A model generated the notes under the pieces. The model did not search any database. It was given only the letters and a program-made list of their open reading frames with translations, and was not told the origin of the DNA. A program made the translations under genes and the position numbers. Below are positions 41,698 through 50,357 of a stretch of 64,000 bases of DNA, piece by piece. The first letter of the stretch is position 1, and every line of letters starts with the position of its first letter. This DNA is from Duganella guangzhouensis (GTDB taxonomy: Bacteria; Pseudomonadota; Gammaproteobacteria; Burkholderiales; Burkholderiaceae_D), in assembly GCF_009674535.1 (NCBI RefSeq), contig NZ_WKJK01000004.1, forward strand, positions 1 through 64,000, given 5' to 3'.

Positions 41698-43365
41698 ATG
41701 GCAAATTACGTCTATACCATGAACCGCGTGGGCAAAATCGTCCCACCGAAGCGCCAGATTCTGAAAGATATTTCGCTGTCCTTCTTCCCGGGCGCAAAGA
41801 TCGGCGTGCTGGGCCTGAACGGCTCCGGTAAGTCGAGCTTGCTGAAGATCATGGCCGGCATCGATACCGACATCCAGGGCGAAGCGCGCCCGATGCCGGG
41901 TCTGAACATTGGCTACCTGCCGCAGGAACCGCAGCTGGACCCGGAAAAAACCGTGCGCCAGGAAGTCGAATCCGGCCTGGGCGAAGCGTTTGAAGCGCAA
42001 GCCAAGCTGGAAGCCGTGTACGCCGCCTACGCCGAGGAAGACGCCGACTTCGACGCGCTGGCCAAGGAACAGGAACGGCTGGAAGCCATCATCTCCGCCG
42101 CCGATGGCGGCAATCTGAACCTGCAGCTGGAAATGGCGGCCGACGCGCTGCGCCTGCCACCATGGGAAGCCAAGATCGGCGTGCTGTCCGGTGGTGAGAA
42201 GCGCCGCGTGGCGCTGTGCAAGCTGCTGCTGTCCAAGCCGGACATGCTGCTGCTCGACGAACCAACCAATCACCTGGATGCGGAATCGGTGGAATGGCTG
42301 GAGCAATTCCTGGTGCGCTTCCCTGGCACCGTGGTCGGCATTACCCACGATCGCTACTTCCTCGACAACGCCGCCGAGTGGATTCTGGAACTGGACCGCG
42401 GCCATGGCATTCCATGGAAGGGCAACTATTCGTCGTGGCTGGATCAGAAACAGGCCCGTCTGAAGCAGGAAGAGGCGACCGAATCGGCGCGTCAGAAAGC
42501 GCTGGCCAAGGAGCTGGAATGGTCGCGTCAGAATCCAAAAGCGCGTCAGGCCAAGTCGAAAGCCCGTTTGGCCCGCTTCAACGAGCTGAGCGAGTACGAA
42601 TACCAGAAGCGCAACGAGACCCAGGAGATCTTCATCCCTGTGGCCGAGCGTCTGGGTAACGAAGTAATCGAGTTCAAGAACGTGTCCAAGGGCTTTGGCG
42701 ACCGCCTGCTGCTGGACAATGTGTCGTTCACGATTCCGCCGGGCGCCATCGTCGGCATTATCGGCCCGAACGGTGCCGGTAAATCGACCCTGTTCAAGAT
42801 GATTGCCGGTCTGGATCAGCCGGACAGCGGTGAAGTCGTGATCGGCAAGACCGCGCAAGTGTCGCTGGTCGACCAGAGCCGCGACGCGCTGGGCGATGCC
42901 AAGACCGTGTTTGAAGACGTGTCCGGCGGCGCCGACGTGCTGAGCGTGGGCCGCTTTGAAATGCCATCGCGCGCCTACCTGGGCCGCTTCAACTTCAAGG
43001 GCGCCGACCAGCAGAAGATCGTTGGCAATCTGTCCGGTGGTGAGCGTGGCCGTCTGCACCTGGCGAAAACGCTGCTCAAAGGCGGCAACGTGCTGCTGCT
43101 GGATGAACCGTCAAACGATCTGGACATCGAAACCCTGCGCGCGCTGGAAGACGCGCTGCTGGAATTCGCCGGCTCGGTGATGGTGATCTCCCACGATCGC
43201 TGGTTCCTGGACCGTATCGCCACCCACATCCTGGCATTCGAAGGCAACTCGCAGGTCACCTTCTTCGACGGCAACTACCAAGAGTACGAAGCCGACAAGA
43301 AGAAACGCCTGGGTGAAGAAGGCGCCAAACCAAAACGCATCCGCTACAAGCCGCTGACCACCTAA
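41698..43365 (+). CDS. ettA: Energy-dependent translational throttle protein EttA (ABC-F)
   Basis: A 555-residue soluble ABC-F protein with two ATPase domains (Walker A GLNGSGKSS near 40 and GPNGAGKST in the second half; signatures LSGGEKRR and LSGGERGR) joined by the charged helical linker that enters the ribosomal E site. The length is that of the Escherichia coli protein. EttA gates the first peptide bond according to ATP/ADP. The ATG at 41698 gives the usual N terminus MANYVYTMNRVGK. It lies 70 bases after rarD and ends before a strong terminator. Confidence 0.96.
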   Translation: MANYVYTMNRVGKIVPPKRQILKDISLSFFPGAKIGVLGLNGSGKSSLLKIMAGIDTDIQGEARPMPGLNIGYLPQEPQLDPEKTVRQEVESGLGEAFEAQAKLEAVYAAYAEEDADFDALAKEQERLEAIISAADGGNLNLQLEMAADALRLPPWEAKIGVLSGGEKRRVALCKLLLSKPDMLLLDEPTNHLDAESVEWLEQFLVRFPGTVVGITHDRYFLDNAAEWILELDRGHGIPWKGNYSSWLDQKQARLKQEEATESARQKALAKELEWSRQNPKARQAKSKARLARFNELSEYEYQKRNETQEIFIPVAERLGNEVIEFKNVSKGFGDRLLLDNVSFTIPPGAIVGIIGPNGAGKSTLFKMIAGLDQPDSGEVVIGKTAQVSLVDQSRDALGDAKTVFEDVSGGADVLSVGRFEMPSRAYLGRFNFKGADQQKIVGNLSGGERGRLHLAKTLLKGGNVLLLDEPSNDLDIETLRALEDALLEFAGSVMVISHDRWFLDRIATHILAFEGNSQVTFFDGNYQEYEADKKKRLGEEGAKPKRIRYKPLTT

Positions 43366-43380
43366 TCAGCAGCACAAACA

Positions 43381-43430
43381 AAAACCCCGCCCCCGGCCTG
43401 AGCACGTTCAGGCCGCTGGCGGGGTTTTTT
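43381..43430 (+). terminator. Rho-independent terminator of ettA
   Basis: AAAACCCCGCC (43381-43391) pairs with GGCGGGGTTTT (43418-43428), an inner GGCCTGA/TCAGGCC stem extends it, and T residues follow. It lies 15 bases after the ettA stop. Confidence 0.9.
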
Positions 43431-43574
43431 GTTGCATGACAATCTGCTCATTCTCCAGCTGCGCACAATAGCAAGTCTGACTTTGTTTAGGAGTCCGGCT
43501 ATGGCCCTACGTTCTCTTAGCACGCAATTCACGCAATTTGAGGAACGCAGTAGAATCGAATTCGATGAATCAGG

Positions 43575-43739
43575 ATGGGAGCAGATGTTGAGCGGGCCTC
43601 AGTGTGCTTGGACTTCGAGCGCTTTTTCGCCCGCAAACGACGCAGACCCTCTATATTGCCGTGGTGTTTTCTCATCGTATCGATCGTGGCGACCACCGTC
43701 CTCTATCACCTTCAGGCCCTCAAGGAGATCGAACCATGA
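43575..43739 (+). CDS. Small membrane protein (54 aa), possibly the 3' part of a frameshifted gene
   Basis: A 54-residue frame: charged start (DVERASV), a basic patch (ARKRRRP, about 19-25), one strong membrane helix (ILPWCFLIVSIVATTVLYHL, about 27-46) and a charged tail (KEIEP). Its TGA overlaps the ATG of the next gene as ATGA, a standard coupling signal, which argues that it is translated. The ribosome site before the ATG at 43575 is poor. A different frame from ATG 43501 has a good TAGGAG and reads up to this point, so the real gene may start at 43501 and have suffered a one-base frameshift. No family was recognised. Confidence 0.5.
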   Translation: MGADVERASVCLDFERFFARKRRRPSILPWCFLIVSIVATTVLYHLQALKEIEP

Positions 43740-44035
43740 ACGCCAGGCTTGAACAAATCTTCAGCAACCGGTTTCGTCTCATGCGGAAGCTGTATGAAAT
43801 CAACGATGGTATTGCGGAACATCGCGGCGCCGATCTTTTCGCGGTCGGTAAGGAACTGAAGATGGGTGATATTGTAACCATCGATACCTTCGATTTTCTC
43901 GAAGACGAAGGCTTGGTGAAATGGATAGCCATCGGTGAAATTTCAATTACGCAACGCGGCGTTCGTGCAGTTGAAACGGCTCTGGATCACAGGATCACGG
44001 CGTACTTTCCGGCTGATATCGCTGACAAGGTATGA
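43736..44035 (+). CDS. Winged-helix-like small protein
   Basis: A 99-residue protein, ATG at 43736 with AAGGAG 10 bases upstream. The pattern of helices followed by ITQRGVRAVE is that of a winged-helix fold, in which the wing precedes a final helix. A DNA-binding or protein-interaction role is plausible, but no named family was recognised. Overlap with the small membrane protein gene suggests that the two products act together, perhaps as a membrane-tethered regulator. A long perfect palindrome terminates it. Confidence 0.7.
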   Translation: MNARLEQIFSNRFRLMRKLYEINDGIAEHRGADLFAVGKELKMGDIVTIDTFDFLEDEGLVKWIAIGEISITQRGVRAVETALDHRITAYFPADIADKV

Positions 44036-44037
44036 AA

Positions 44038-44079
44038 AAGCCCGCCCCTGCCTGAACGCGTTCAGGCAGGGGCGGGCTT
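44038..44079. terminator. 42-bp perfect palindrome, bidirectional terminator
   Basis: The two halves (AAGCCCGCCCC... and ...GGGGCGGGCTT, centred at 44058/44059) are exact reverse complements with no unpaired loop. It lies 3 bases after the winged-helix gene and 36 before the end of the convergent outer-membrane gene, so it can terminate both. Confidence 0.8.
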
Positions 44080-44114
44080 CAGCAGCACACTTGAAGGTTT
44101 AAGCCGCGATGCGC

Positions 44115-44717
44115 TTAGAAGTTGTAGCGCAGGCCGGCGGTGACGGCACCCGCTTTACGGCCGACGTCGATGTCGTTCTTGCCGTAGTTTTCATATTCCA
44201 GCGACACTTTCACGTTTTTGGTCAGCGCGTACTCGCCACCCACCGACGCGTACAGCGCGGTTTTCTCGTTGCTGCCGCTCACTGCGGCGATGCCCGAGGT
44301 GCTGACGCTGTTGTGGTTGCGCGCTACACCCAGTTTGGCGAACACGTCGAAGTCACGCGCCACTGGCCAGGTGCCTTTACCGGCAACATAGTACGAGTGC
44401 GAGTCGGTAGTCAGGCCGCCCGCAGAACCATTGGTCGAGTAGGCGTAGCTGCGCTTGCCGAAGTCGGTGTAGCCGGCTTCGATCGCCCAGGTGTTGTCGA
44501 CGTTGTAACCACCGTAGATTTTGCCGGCAGCCTTGGTACCGCTGTGGTTGTCACCGCTGACGGCGCCCGCACCGGCGGCGTCGAAGTCATAACGGCTACC
44601 GACCACGCCAGCACCAATGTAGGCGGTGCCGGCGGCGTCCTGATTGTTTTGAGCGTAAGCAGCGGTACCGCTCAGAGCGGCGGCGGAAGCGATTACAGCA
44701 AACAGAATTTTTTTCAT
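44115..44717 (-). CDS. Outer-membrane beta-barrel protein (OmpA/OmpW-like)
   Basis: A 200-residue protein with a cleavable signal (about 22 residues, ending AYA), then eight amphipathic strands of the small porin type (GKIYGGYNVDNTWAIEAGYTDFG, first part IYGGYNVDNTWAIEAGY) and the outer-membrane signature C terminus with final Phe (LRYNF). It is a monomeric barrel with a structural or adhesion role; no OmpA peptidoglycan-binding domain is present. The 185-base space upstream contains the promoter. Confidence 0.9.
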   Translation of the reverse strand: MKKILFAVIASAAALSGTAAYAQNNQDAAGTAYIGAGVVGSRYDFDAAGAGAVSGDNHSGTKAAGKIYGGYNVDNTWAIEAGYTDFGKRSYAYSTNGSAGGLTTDSHSYYVAGKGTWPVARDFDVFAKLGVARNHNSVSTSGIAAVSGSNEKTALYASVGGEYALTKNVKVSLEYENYGKNDIDVGRKAGAVTAGLRYNF

Positions 44718-44902
44718 GATTTTGATCTTTCAGCAAAAAGTTGAAGCGGACTTGCTTGGGATCGCAGTTGCTATCGAATTGCGATGTGTCCAAGATAGCA
44801 CCCGAATCAACATGCGTCGCCACCGAATTAGTAAGAAGTGTGACGAGATGTAAGCCGAACGATCAATGGCAAATTTCAAGATACGCCAAACTTAGAGGAG
44901 GC

Positions 44903-46621
44903 TTAAAATTCCTCCCAATCCGTTGTCAATTCCTTAACGGATGCCTTGCGCGGCGCCGGCAGGGGCAGGCGCGGTGCCGCCGGCCGCGCTGTCACCGTCT
45001 TGGGCCGTGACACCGCCGGCGCCCGGACCAATGCCGGCGCAGCAGCAGCAGCAGCAGCAGCCTGCTCGACGCGGAACACGCTGACCAGCTCGGCCAGCTT
45101 GCGCGCCTGGTCCTGCATCGATTCCGACGCCGCCGCCGATTGTTCCACCAGCGCCGCGTTTTCCTGCGTCACCTGGTCCATCTGCACGATAGCCCGGTTG
45201 ATCTGCTCGATGCCAGCGGTCTGCTCGCTGCTGGCGGCCTGGATGTCGGCCATGATGGCGGTCACGCGCTGGATGCTGGCAACGATCTCGCGCATGGTCA
45301 CGCCAGCCTCGTCGACCTGACGCGCACCGGCGCCCACCTTGCTGACCGAATCGTCGATCAGCTGTTTGATTTCCTTGGCCGCCGCCGCCGACCGCTGCGC
45401 CAGCGTGCGCACTTCCGACGCCACCACCGCGAAGCCGCGCCCCTGTTCCCCGGCGCGCGCCGCCTCCACCGCCGCATTCAGCGCCAGGATATTGGTCTGG
45501 AACGCGATGCCGTCGATGGTGCCGATAATGTCCGCCATCTTTCCGGACGAGGCATTGATGGCGCCCATGGTGCCGATCACCTCGTCCACCATGGCGCCGC
45601 CCTTCTGCGCCACGCTGGATGCCGAACGCGCCAGCTCGTTGGCCTGGCGCGCATGGTCGGCATTGGCCTTCACGGTCGAGGTCAGCTGCTCCATCGAAGA
45701 CGCGGTTTCCTCCAGCGCCCCGGCCTGGGTTTCAGTACGCGACGACAAGTCCTGAGTGCCGCTGGCAATTTGCGCCGACGCGGTAGCGATGGTGTCGGTA
45801 CTGGTGCGCACCTGGCCGACAATACCGCCCAGACTGTCGCGCATCGACTTCATCGCAAACAGCACGCTGCGGCTGTCGTTCTGGCGCAGTGTCACATCCA
45901 CCGTCAGATCGCCATCGGCGATCTTGCCGGCCACCTTGGCGACATCGCCCGGCTCGCCGCCCAGCTGCCGCGTCAGCGCGCGCGTGATCAGCGCGCCCAA
46001 CGCCAGCCCGGCCACCAGGCTGCCCAACACCAGCGCGATCATCAGCTTCAGGCTGAAGTGGTACAGCTGCGCGGTGTCACGCGCCTTGTCGGCGGCGCGG
46101 TTTTCCTTTAACTCGGTCATGACGTCGAGCCGCTTGTCGAGCGCGTCGGCCTGGGTGCGCGCCACCAGATGCGCGCGGCTGGTGGCGTCAGCGCGCTGCG
46201 CCAGCGGCTCATTTTCGGCAATATCCAGCGCGGCGATGATGGCGCGCTTGTAGTCAACTGCGGCGGCCTCGTACTCCTCCAGCAGTTTCTTCCCATCCGG
46301 GGTGACGAAAGTGGGACGCGCCTTGGCCAGATAGTCCTCCATCACGCCCAGGTATTTGTTGACGTCGCCACGCACCCGGTCGCGCTCTTCCTTCGAGGTG
46401 GCGGCCAGGAAGGTAGTGCGCGAGCGTCCCGCGTAAATCAGGTTGATGTTGGCTTCCTTCACGTAGGACAGCCCGAGCAAATCTTCGTTGTAGATTTCAT
46501 CGGCAGCGCTATTCAGCTTGCTCATGCTGACGATGCCGATGCAGGCGACGATGGCGCCGACCACCGCCACGAACGTGAATCCAATGATGAGTTTGGTACC
46601 GACTTTCATGTTGCTAAACAT
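44903..46621 (-). CDS. Methyl-accepting chemotaxis protein
   Basis: A 572-residue receptor: membrane helix 1 (about 8-30), a periplasmic four-helix-bundle domain (about 35-185), helix 2 (about 190-212), HAMP, and a cytoplasmic signalling domain with the conserved hairpin tip [23 protein letters not shown] (core [15 protein letters not shown]). The tail holds an alanine tract encoded by seven GCA codons in a row (45039-45062), prone to slippage. It ends WEEF, similar to the NWETF/WEEF-type C-terminal tethers used by CheR and CheB. The ATG at 46621 has GGAGG 5-6 bases upstream. It is monocistronic. Confidence 0.95.
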   Translation of the reverse strand: MFSNMKVGTKLIIGFTFVAVVGAIVACIGIVSMSKLNSAADEIYNEDLLGLSYVKEANINLIYAGRSRTTFLAATSKEERDRVRGDVNKYLGVMEDYLAKARPTFVTPDGKKLLEEYEAAAVDYKRAIIAALDIAENEPLAQRADATSRAHLVARTQADALDKRLDVMTELKENRAADKARDTAQLYHFSLKLMIALVLGSLVAGLALGALITRALTRQLGGEPGDVAKVAGKIADGDLTVDVTLRQNDSRSVLFAMKSMRDSLGGIVGQVRTSTDTIATASAQIASGTQDLSSRTETQAGALEETASSMEQLTSTVKANADHARQANELARSASSVAQKGGAMVDEVIGTMGAINASSGKMADIIGTIDGIAFQTNILALNAAVEAARAGEQGRGFAVVASEVRTLAQRSAAAAKEIKQLIDDSVSKVGAGARQVDEAGVTMREIVASIQRVTAIMADIQAASSEQTAGIEQINRAIVQMDQVTQENAALVEQSAAASESMQDQARKLAELVSVFRVEQAAAAAAAAPALVRAPAVSRPKTVTARPAAPRLPLPAPRKASVKELTTDWEEF

Positions 46622-46699
46622 AGGTCCTCCCACGGTGAGGATCTACGATAGCAGTGCCATGCCCGGCTTGTCTGCCGGGATGAATCGTGCGCGCAACAC

Positions 46700-47296
46700 T
46701 TACAAAATCAAGCGGAACGTCAGATTGATGCGCGGCCCGCGCGGTGTGCGTTCCTTGTTGATGCCGTGCAGCCAGTGTTGTTGCAACGCGCCCGCCATCA
46801 GCAGCAGACAACCATCGCCCAGCGCCAGCTTGACGGTCTTGGGCAACTGGCGGTGCTTGAGAATGAAAGTGCGTGGCGCGCCGAAGCTGACCGAGGCGAT
46901 CGCCGGTTGCGGCCCCAGCTCGCGCTCGTCATCGGCATGGAAGCCCATGCTGTCGCGCTCGTCACGATAGTAGTTCAGCAGCACGCTGTTGAAGCGACGG
47001 CCGGTGGCGCGCTCCACCGCCTGTTTGATGTGCAGTTGCAGCGCCGTGAACGGTTGCGGATGAAAGGTCTTGCCGGAATAACGATAGCTGGCCTCGCCAT
47101 GCCAGGCCGACAGTCGCGGTTGCATGTGCAGTTTGCCCCACACCTGGATCTGTTCGGCGCGCCAGTCGGTCTCCGCCAGCAGGCGGCGCATCACCTCGTC
47201 GGGCGCCAGGTCCAGCGCCAGGCGCTGCTGGAACCACAGTTCGCCATCCTCGATCGGGATCGCGCTCAGGCTGGTGTCATCGGCAAATAAGTCCAT
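46700..47296 (-). CDS. alkB: Alpha-ketoglutarate-dependent DNA repair dioxygenase, AlkB family
   Basis: A 198-residue Fe(II)/2-oxoglutarate oxygenase of the AlkB fold. Iron ligands are seen as FHADDE (H, D) and WLHGINK (H), and the 2-oxoglutarate-binding arginines in PRGPRINLTFR. It removes methyl groups from 1-methyladenine and 3-methylcytosine. The DNA/RNA recognition lid segment is shorter than in Escherichia coli AlkB, and the family resemblance is closer to the AlkB group found next to no ada gene. It is divergent from the molybdopterin-fold protein gene. Confidence 0.9.
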   Translation of the reverse strand: MDLFADDTSLSAIPIEDGELWFQQRLALDLAPDEVMRRLLAETDWRAEQIQVWGKLHMQPRLSAWHGEASYRYSGKTFHPQPFTALQLHIKQAVERATGRRFNSVLLNYYRDERDSMGFHADDERELGPQPAIASVSFGAPRTFILKHRQLPKTVKLALGDGCLLLMAGALQQHWLHGINKERTPRGPRINLTFRLIL

Positions 47297-47339
47297 GCGC
47301 GGTATGATACCGGCACCTGATTATTCACGGAGTGCTTGC

Positions 47340-47921
47340 ATGAAGAAACGCCAGTTCCTGTCGACGGCCGCGCTGGCCGGCTTGTCCAGCGCCGCCTTGA
47401 CGCCGGCCCACGCCGCCACCGCCGCCGGCCCCACCCTGCTGACCATCACCGGCGCCATCAGCAAGCCCAATCGCGGCAAGCTCGATCCGGCGCGCGATGT
47501 GATGATGGTCAAACAGAAAATCAGCTTCGAGCAGGCGCACGCCTTCGATTACGCGGCGCTGGCGGCGCTGCCGGCCATCACCATCAAGCCGACGCTGGAA
47601 TACGACGCCAAACCGCACACGCTGCGCGGCCCGCTGCTGCTGGACGTGGTGCAGGCGGCCGGCGCCAGGCTGAACGACGATAGCCGGTTGATTTTGCGGG
47701 CGGTGGATGGTTATGCGGCGGCCGTGACGGTCGCGCAGGCGCGCGCGCAACGCTGGATCGTGGCCACCCAGATGGATGGCGCACCGATGGCGCTGGGCGG
47801 ACTGGGCCCGTTATGGGCCTTGTGCGAGGCGGATAAAGTGCCCGAGCTGGCCGCCCTGCCCCTGGCGGGACGTTTCGGCGGCGCGCCGTGGGCGCTATAC
47901 CATATCGAGGTTCAGGCGTAA
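47340..47921 (+). CDS. Exported protein with molybdopterin-oxidoreductase (SUOX-like) fold
   Basis: A 193-residue exported protein. The N terminus (KKRQFLSTAALAG...PAHA) is a Tat-like signal with a KR pair. The body (TITGAI, FDYAALAALPA, GPLLLDVV, LRAVDGYAAAVTV, LGGLGPLW) resembles the oxidoreductase molybdopterin-binding domain of sulfite-oxidase-type enzymes, but the molybdenum-ligating Cys is not evident; the only Cys in the mature part is in WALCEAD. It may bind no cofactor. ATG at 47340 has GGAG upstream. Its last 10 bases overlap the convergent hypothetical gene. Confidence 0.7.
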   Translation: MKKRQFLSTAALAGLSSAALTPAHAATAAGPTLLTITGAISKPNRGKLDPARDVMMVKQKISFEQAHAFDYAALAALPAITIKPTLEYDAKPHTLRGPLLLDVVQAAGARLNDDSRLILRAVDGYAAAVTVAQARAQRWIVATQMDGAPMALGGLGPLWALCEADKVPELAALPLAGRFGGAPWALYHIEVQA

Positions 47922-48274
47922 GCTTCGGCCAGGCTCATTACACGCGGAGTGATGGTGATGCCGACGCCGCCGAACAGCGCGTTCAGGGCTGCCATATTGG
48001 CTTCCATCTCTTCGCTCTTCCAGCCTTCGAACAGGTCGGTGCCGGCTTTCTGGAAGTGCAGGTCCAGTACCTTGCCGCGGTCCTTGTGGGTGTAGCCGCC
48101 GCTGTAGGTCTGCTTGAAGCCCAGCGCGGTCAGCTGCGCCAGTACATCGGTGGGAGGATTGTCCGGATCAGTTGCCATAAACACGCCGAAGGTCTTGCCT
48201 GGCGGTTTGGCGGCAATGTCTACATCGTAGATTCCAGGCGCTTTCGTGACGGTCGTACTTTTCAGAAATAACAT
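47912..48274 (-). CDS. Conserved hypothetical protein (120 aa)
   Basis: A 120-residue soluble protein with no recognised family. It has no signal or membrane segment; it is rich in beta-type segments at the N terminus (GIYDVDIAAKPPG) and has a helical C-terminal half (EEMEANMAALNALFGG). The gene shares 10 bases with the convergent exported protein gene. ATG at 48274. No functional clue comes from the neighbours. Confidence 0.65.
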   Translation of the reverse strand: MLFLKSTTVTKAPGIYDVDIAAKPPGKTFGVFMATDPDNPPTDVLAQLTALGFKQTYSGGYTHKDRGKVLDLHFQKAGTDLFEGWKSEEMEANMAALNALFGGVGITITPRVMSLAEAYA

Positions 48275-48520
48275 GTTCTTACCCCTACTTATCCAATTTT
48301 TGGCGCCAGTGAAGCTTTCAGATTGATTCTTGTAGAAAACATTCTAAGAAACAAGCTTATTGCTAATTCGGAGGTTTGTCGACTAATCCCGCCACTTATT
48401 TATATATTCGTACCAATCACACCGCACTGGTGTTGTCCGGGACAAAGTCCCGCGCTACGCTACATCTACTTAAAATATAGTTGTTAGGTAGTAATTTGCA
48501 AGAAGATACGCACTATTTGC

Positions 48521-49348
48521 CTATTTTGCGTGTTTTCTCTTTGCCAAGTCTGTGGTCGGCGCGATAAGAGACCGATACAACGCTCCGGTCGGCGCGTCCC
48601 AAGCTGACACCGCTTCCTGCTGGCGCGCCACTGTGGCCAGGTCGCCGCGCGCGATCGGTCCGCTCAGCGCCGCCGCCGCGCCGAGCCGGAACACATTGGC
48701 CATCGATTCGGTGGCCAACGGCTGCGCCAGCTGGCGCGCCACCGCTTCCGGGATGCCGGCCGCCTGATAGGCACGCAGCGCGGCGTCCAGCACAGTCACC
48801 AGATAATTACTCGCGAAGACGGCCGCCGCGTGATACACCGTCTTAGCCGCCGCATCGATCGTCACCGGCTGCGCGCCGATTGCCTGCAGCGCCGGCGTCA
48901 GCACGGCCAGCGCGCCGTCGTCGCCCTCGATGCCGCAAAACGTGCCGGCAAACTGCGCCGCCACCCCGGCCGGGTCGGCAAAGCTGCGAATCGGATGCAC
49001 GCTGGCCACCAGCGCGCCGGCGTCGCGCGCCGCTTGCAGGCGGTCCGAGGCCAGCGCGCCGCTGCAATGAAACACAATACTGTCCTTGAGCGGCACCGCC
49101 CGCGCCAGCGCCGCGCAGGCTGGCACGATCTGATCGTCGCCCACCGCCAGTATATGGATCGCGGCTGGCTGCAATTGCGCATAGTCGTCGATAGCGCTGC
49201 CGGCGCCGATGAAATCAACCGCCTGCCGCGCCGAGGTGGCCGAGCGCGTCAACACCTGCTGAATGCGGAAGCCATCCTGCGCCGCCAGCAATCGCCCCAG
49301 CACCCGTCCCACATTGCCGGCGCCGATCAGATTCACAGTCATGTTCAT
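48521..49348 (-). CDS. Rossmann-like and DUF2520 protein
   Basis: A 275-residue protein with an N-terminal NAD(P)-binding motif (LIGAGNVGRVLG, 6-17) and a C-terminal helical DUF2520 domain. The whole resembles pyrroline-5-carboxylate reductase and ketopantoate-reductase-like proteins, including the SVHPIRSFAD and VYHAAAVFASNY segments typical of this group. The reaction is not established. It lies 3 bases upstream-to-downstream of the mgtC-like gene on the same strand, in an apparent operon with it. Confidence 0.88.
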   Translation of the reverse strand: MNMTVNLIGAGNVGRVLGRLLAAQDGFRIQQVLTRSATSARQAVDFIGAGSAIDDYAQLQPAAIHILAVGDDQIVPACAALARAVPLKDSIVFHCSGALASDRLQAARDAGALVASVHPIRSFADPAGVAAQFAGTFCGIEGDDGALAVLTPALQAIGAQPVTIDAAAKTVYHAAAVFASNYLVTVLDAALRAYQAAGIPEAVARQLAQPLATESMANVFRLGAAAALSGPIARGDLATVARQQEAVSAWDAPTGALYRSLIAPTTDLAKRKHAK

Positions 49349-49351
49349 GGT

Positions 49352-50098
49352 TCAGTTACGGGCGTGGGTCAGCTGGAAGCTGTGGATACCATCGAATTCA
49401 GCCAGCTCGGCCGACAGCACCGACATCGGCGCGCCGCTGCGCTTGCTGAAGGCGATGGCGACAAAACGCCATTCCTGCATGCCGCCCGAACTGCTGATCA
49501 TCATCGAGCCGCTGGCGATTTCGTAACCGCGCTGCGCCGCCATAGTGCGCAAGGCTTGCTCCTGCGGCCGGTAGCCGGGCTTGAAGCACATGGTGATGGC
49601 GATCGCATGGCGCGACGGCAGCCAGGCTTCAAGCCGGGTCAGATAAATCATCGAGCCGGCGCTCAGCAGCGCCAGGCCCATGGCGCCAGCGTAGAAGCCA
49701 ACGCCCACCATCACGCCGATCACCGACGAGGCCCAGATCGAAGCGGCGGTGGTCAGGCCGCTGATATTGAAGCCTTCGCGCATGATGACGCCGGCGCCCA
49801 GAAAGCCGATGCCGGTGACGATGCCCTGCACGATGCGGGTTGGATCGGAACTGATCAGGTATTGCGACACATGCCCGCCGAACCAGTGCGCCGGATAGCC
49901 GCCGATCACGGTCAGCGCGGCCGAGGCCATGCACACCAGGCCATAGGTGCGCATGCCGGCGGCGCGGCCGTGGTACGAACGCTCGTAACCGACCAGCAGG
50001 CCGAGCGCCAGCGCGCCCAGCAGGTTCAGCAAAATCACCGCGTTGGTGGCCAGTTCGGAATGCGACCAATAGGCTTGCAGAAAATCGAGTGCGGGCAT
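49352..50098 (-). CDS. MgtC/SapB family membrane protein
   Basis: A 248-residue inner-membrane protein: four or five helices in the first 150 residues with the family motifs LLVGYERSYHGRAAGMRT and GIGFLGAGVIMREG, then a soluble ACT-like C-terminal domain. MgtC proteins help survival under low magnesium and modulate the F-ATPase or phosphate uptake. It sits in a run of minus-strand genes: 7 bases after the small hypothetical gene and 3 before the DUF2520 gene. Confidence 0.92.
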   Translation of the reverse strand: MPALDFLQAYWSHSELATNAVILLNLLGALALGLLVGYERSYHGRAAGMRTYGLVCMASAALTVIGGYPAHWFGGHVSQYLISSDPTRIVQGIVTGIGFLGAGVIMREGFNISGLTTAASIWASSVIGVMVGVGFYAGAMGLALLSAGSMIYLTRLEAWLPSRHAIAITMCFKPGYRPQEQALRTMAAQRGYEIASGSMMISSSGGMQEWRFVAIAFSKRSGAPMSVLSAELAEFDGIHSFQLTHARN

Positions 50099-50105
50099 GA
50101 TCGCC

Positions 50106-50357
50106 TTATTTTTTGGTCAGCTGTTTTTCGAAGGCGACATCCAGCTTGCTGATGCGCTTGGGCGCGGGCGGTGCGATGCCGTTGACGAAGGCGACAAACT
50201 CGTCCAGCTCCATCGGCGGGTTCAGCGGTGGATTGCCGGCGCCATCGGACAGGAAGAAATGGCCGCTGCCGGTCACCGACATCGAGTATTTCTGGTTGCC
50301 GGTGCGATTTTTCAGGCGATCGATGGCCGAGGTAGCTCTAGTTGCGCGTCCGCTCAC
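50106..50357 (-). CDS. Conserved hypothetical protein (83 aa)
   Basis: An 83-residue soluble protein with a proline-rich middle (NPPLNPPMELDEF) and a basic C terminus. The family is not recognised. It starts at a GTG whose bases overlap the aminopeptidase P stop (GTGA), so it is co-translated with that gene, and it is followed closely by the mgtC-like gene. Confidence 0.7.
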   Translation of the reverse strand: MSGRATRATSAIDRLKNRTGNQKYSMSVTGSGHFFLSDGAGNPPLNPPMELDEFVAFVNGIAPPAPKRISKLDVAFEKQLTKK

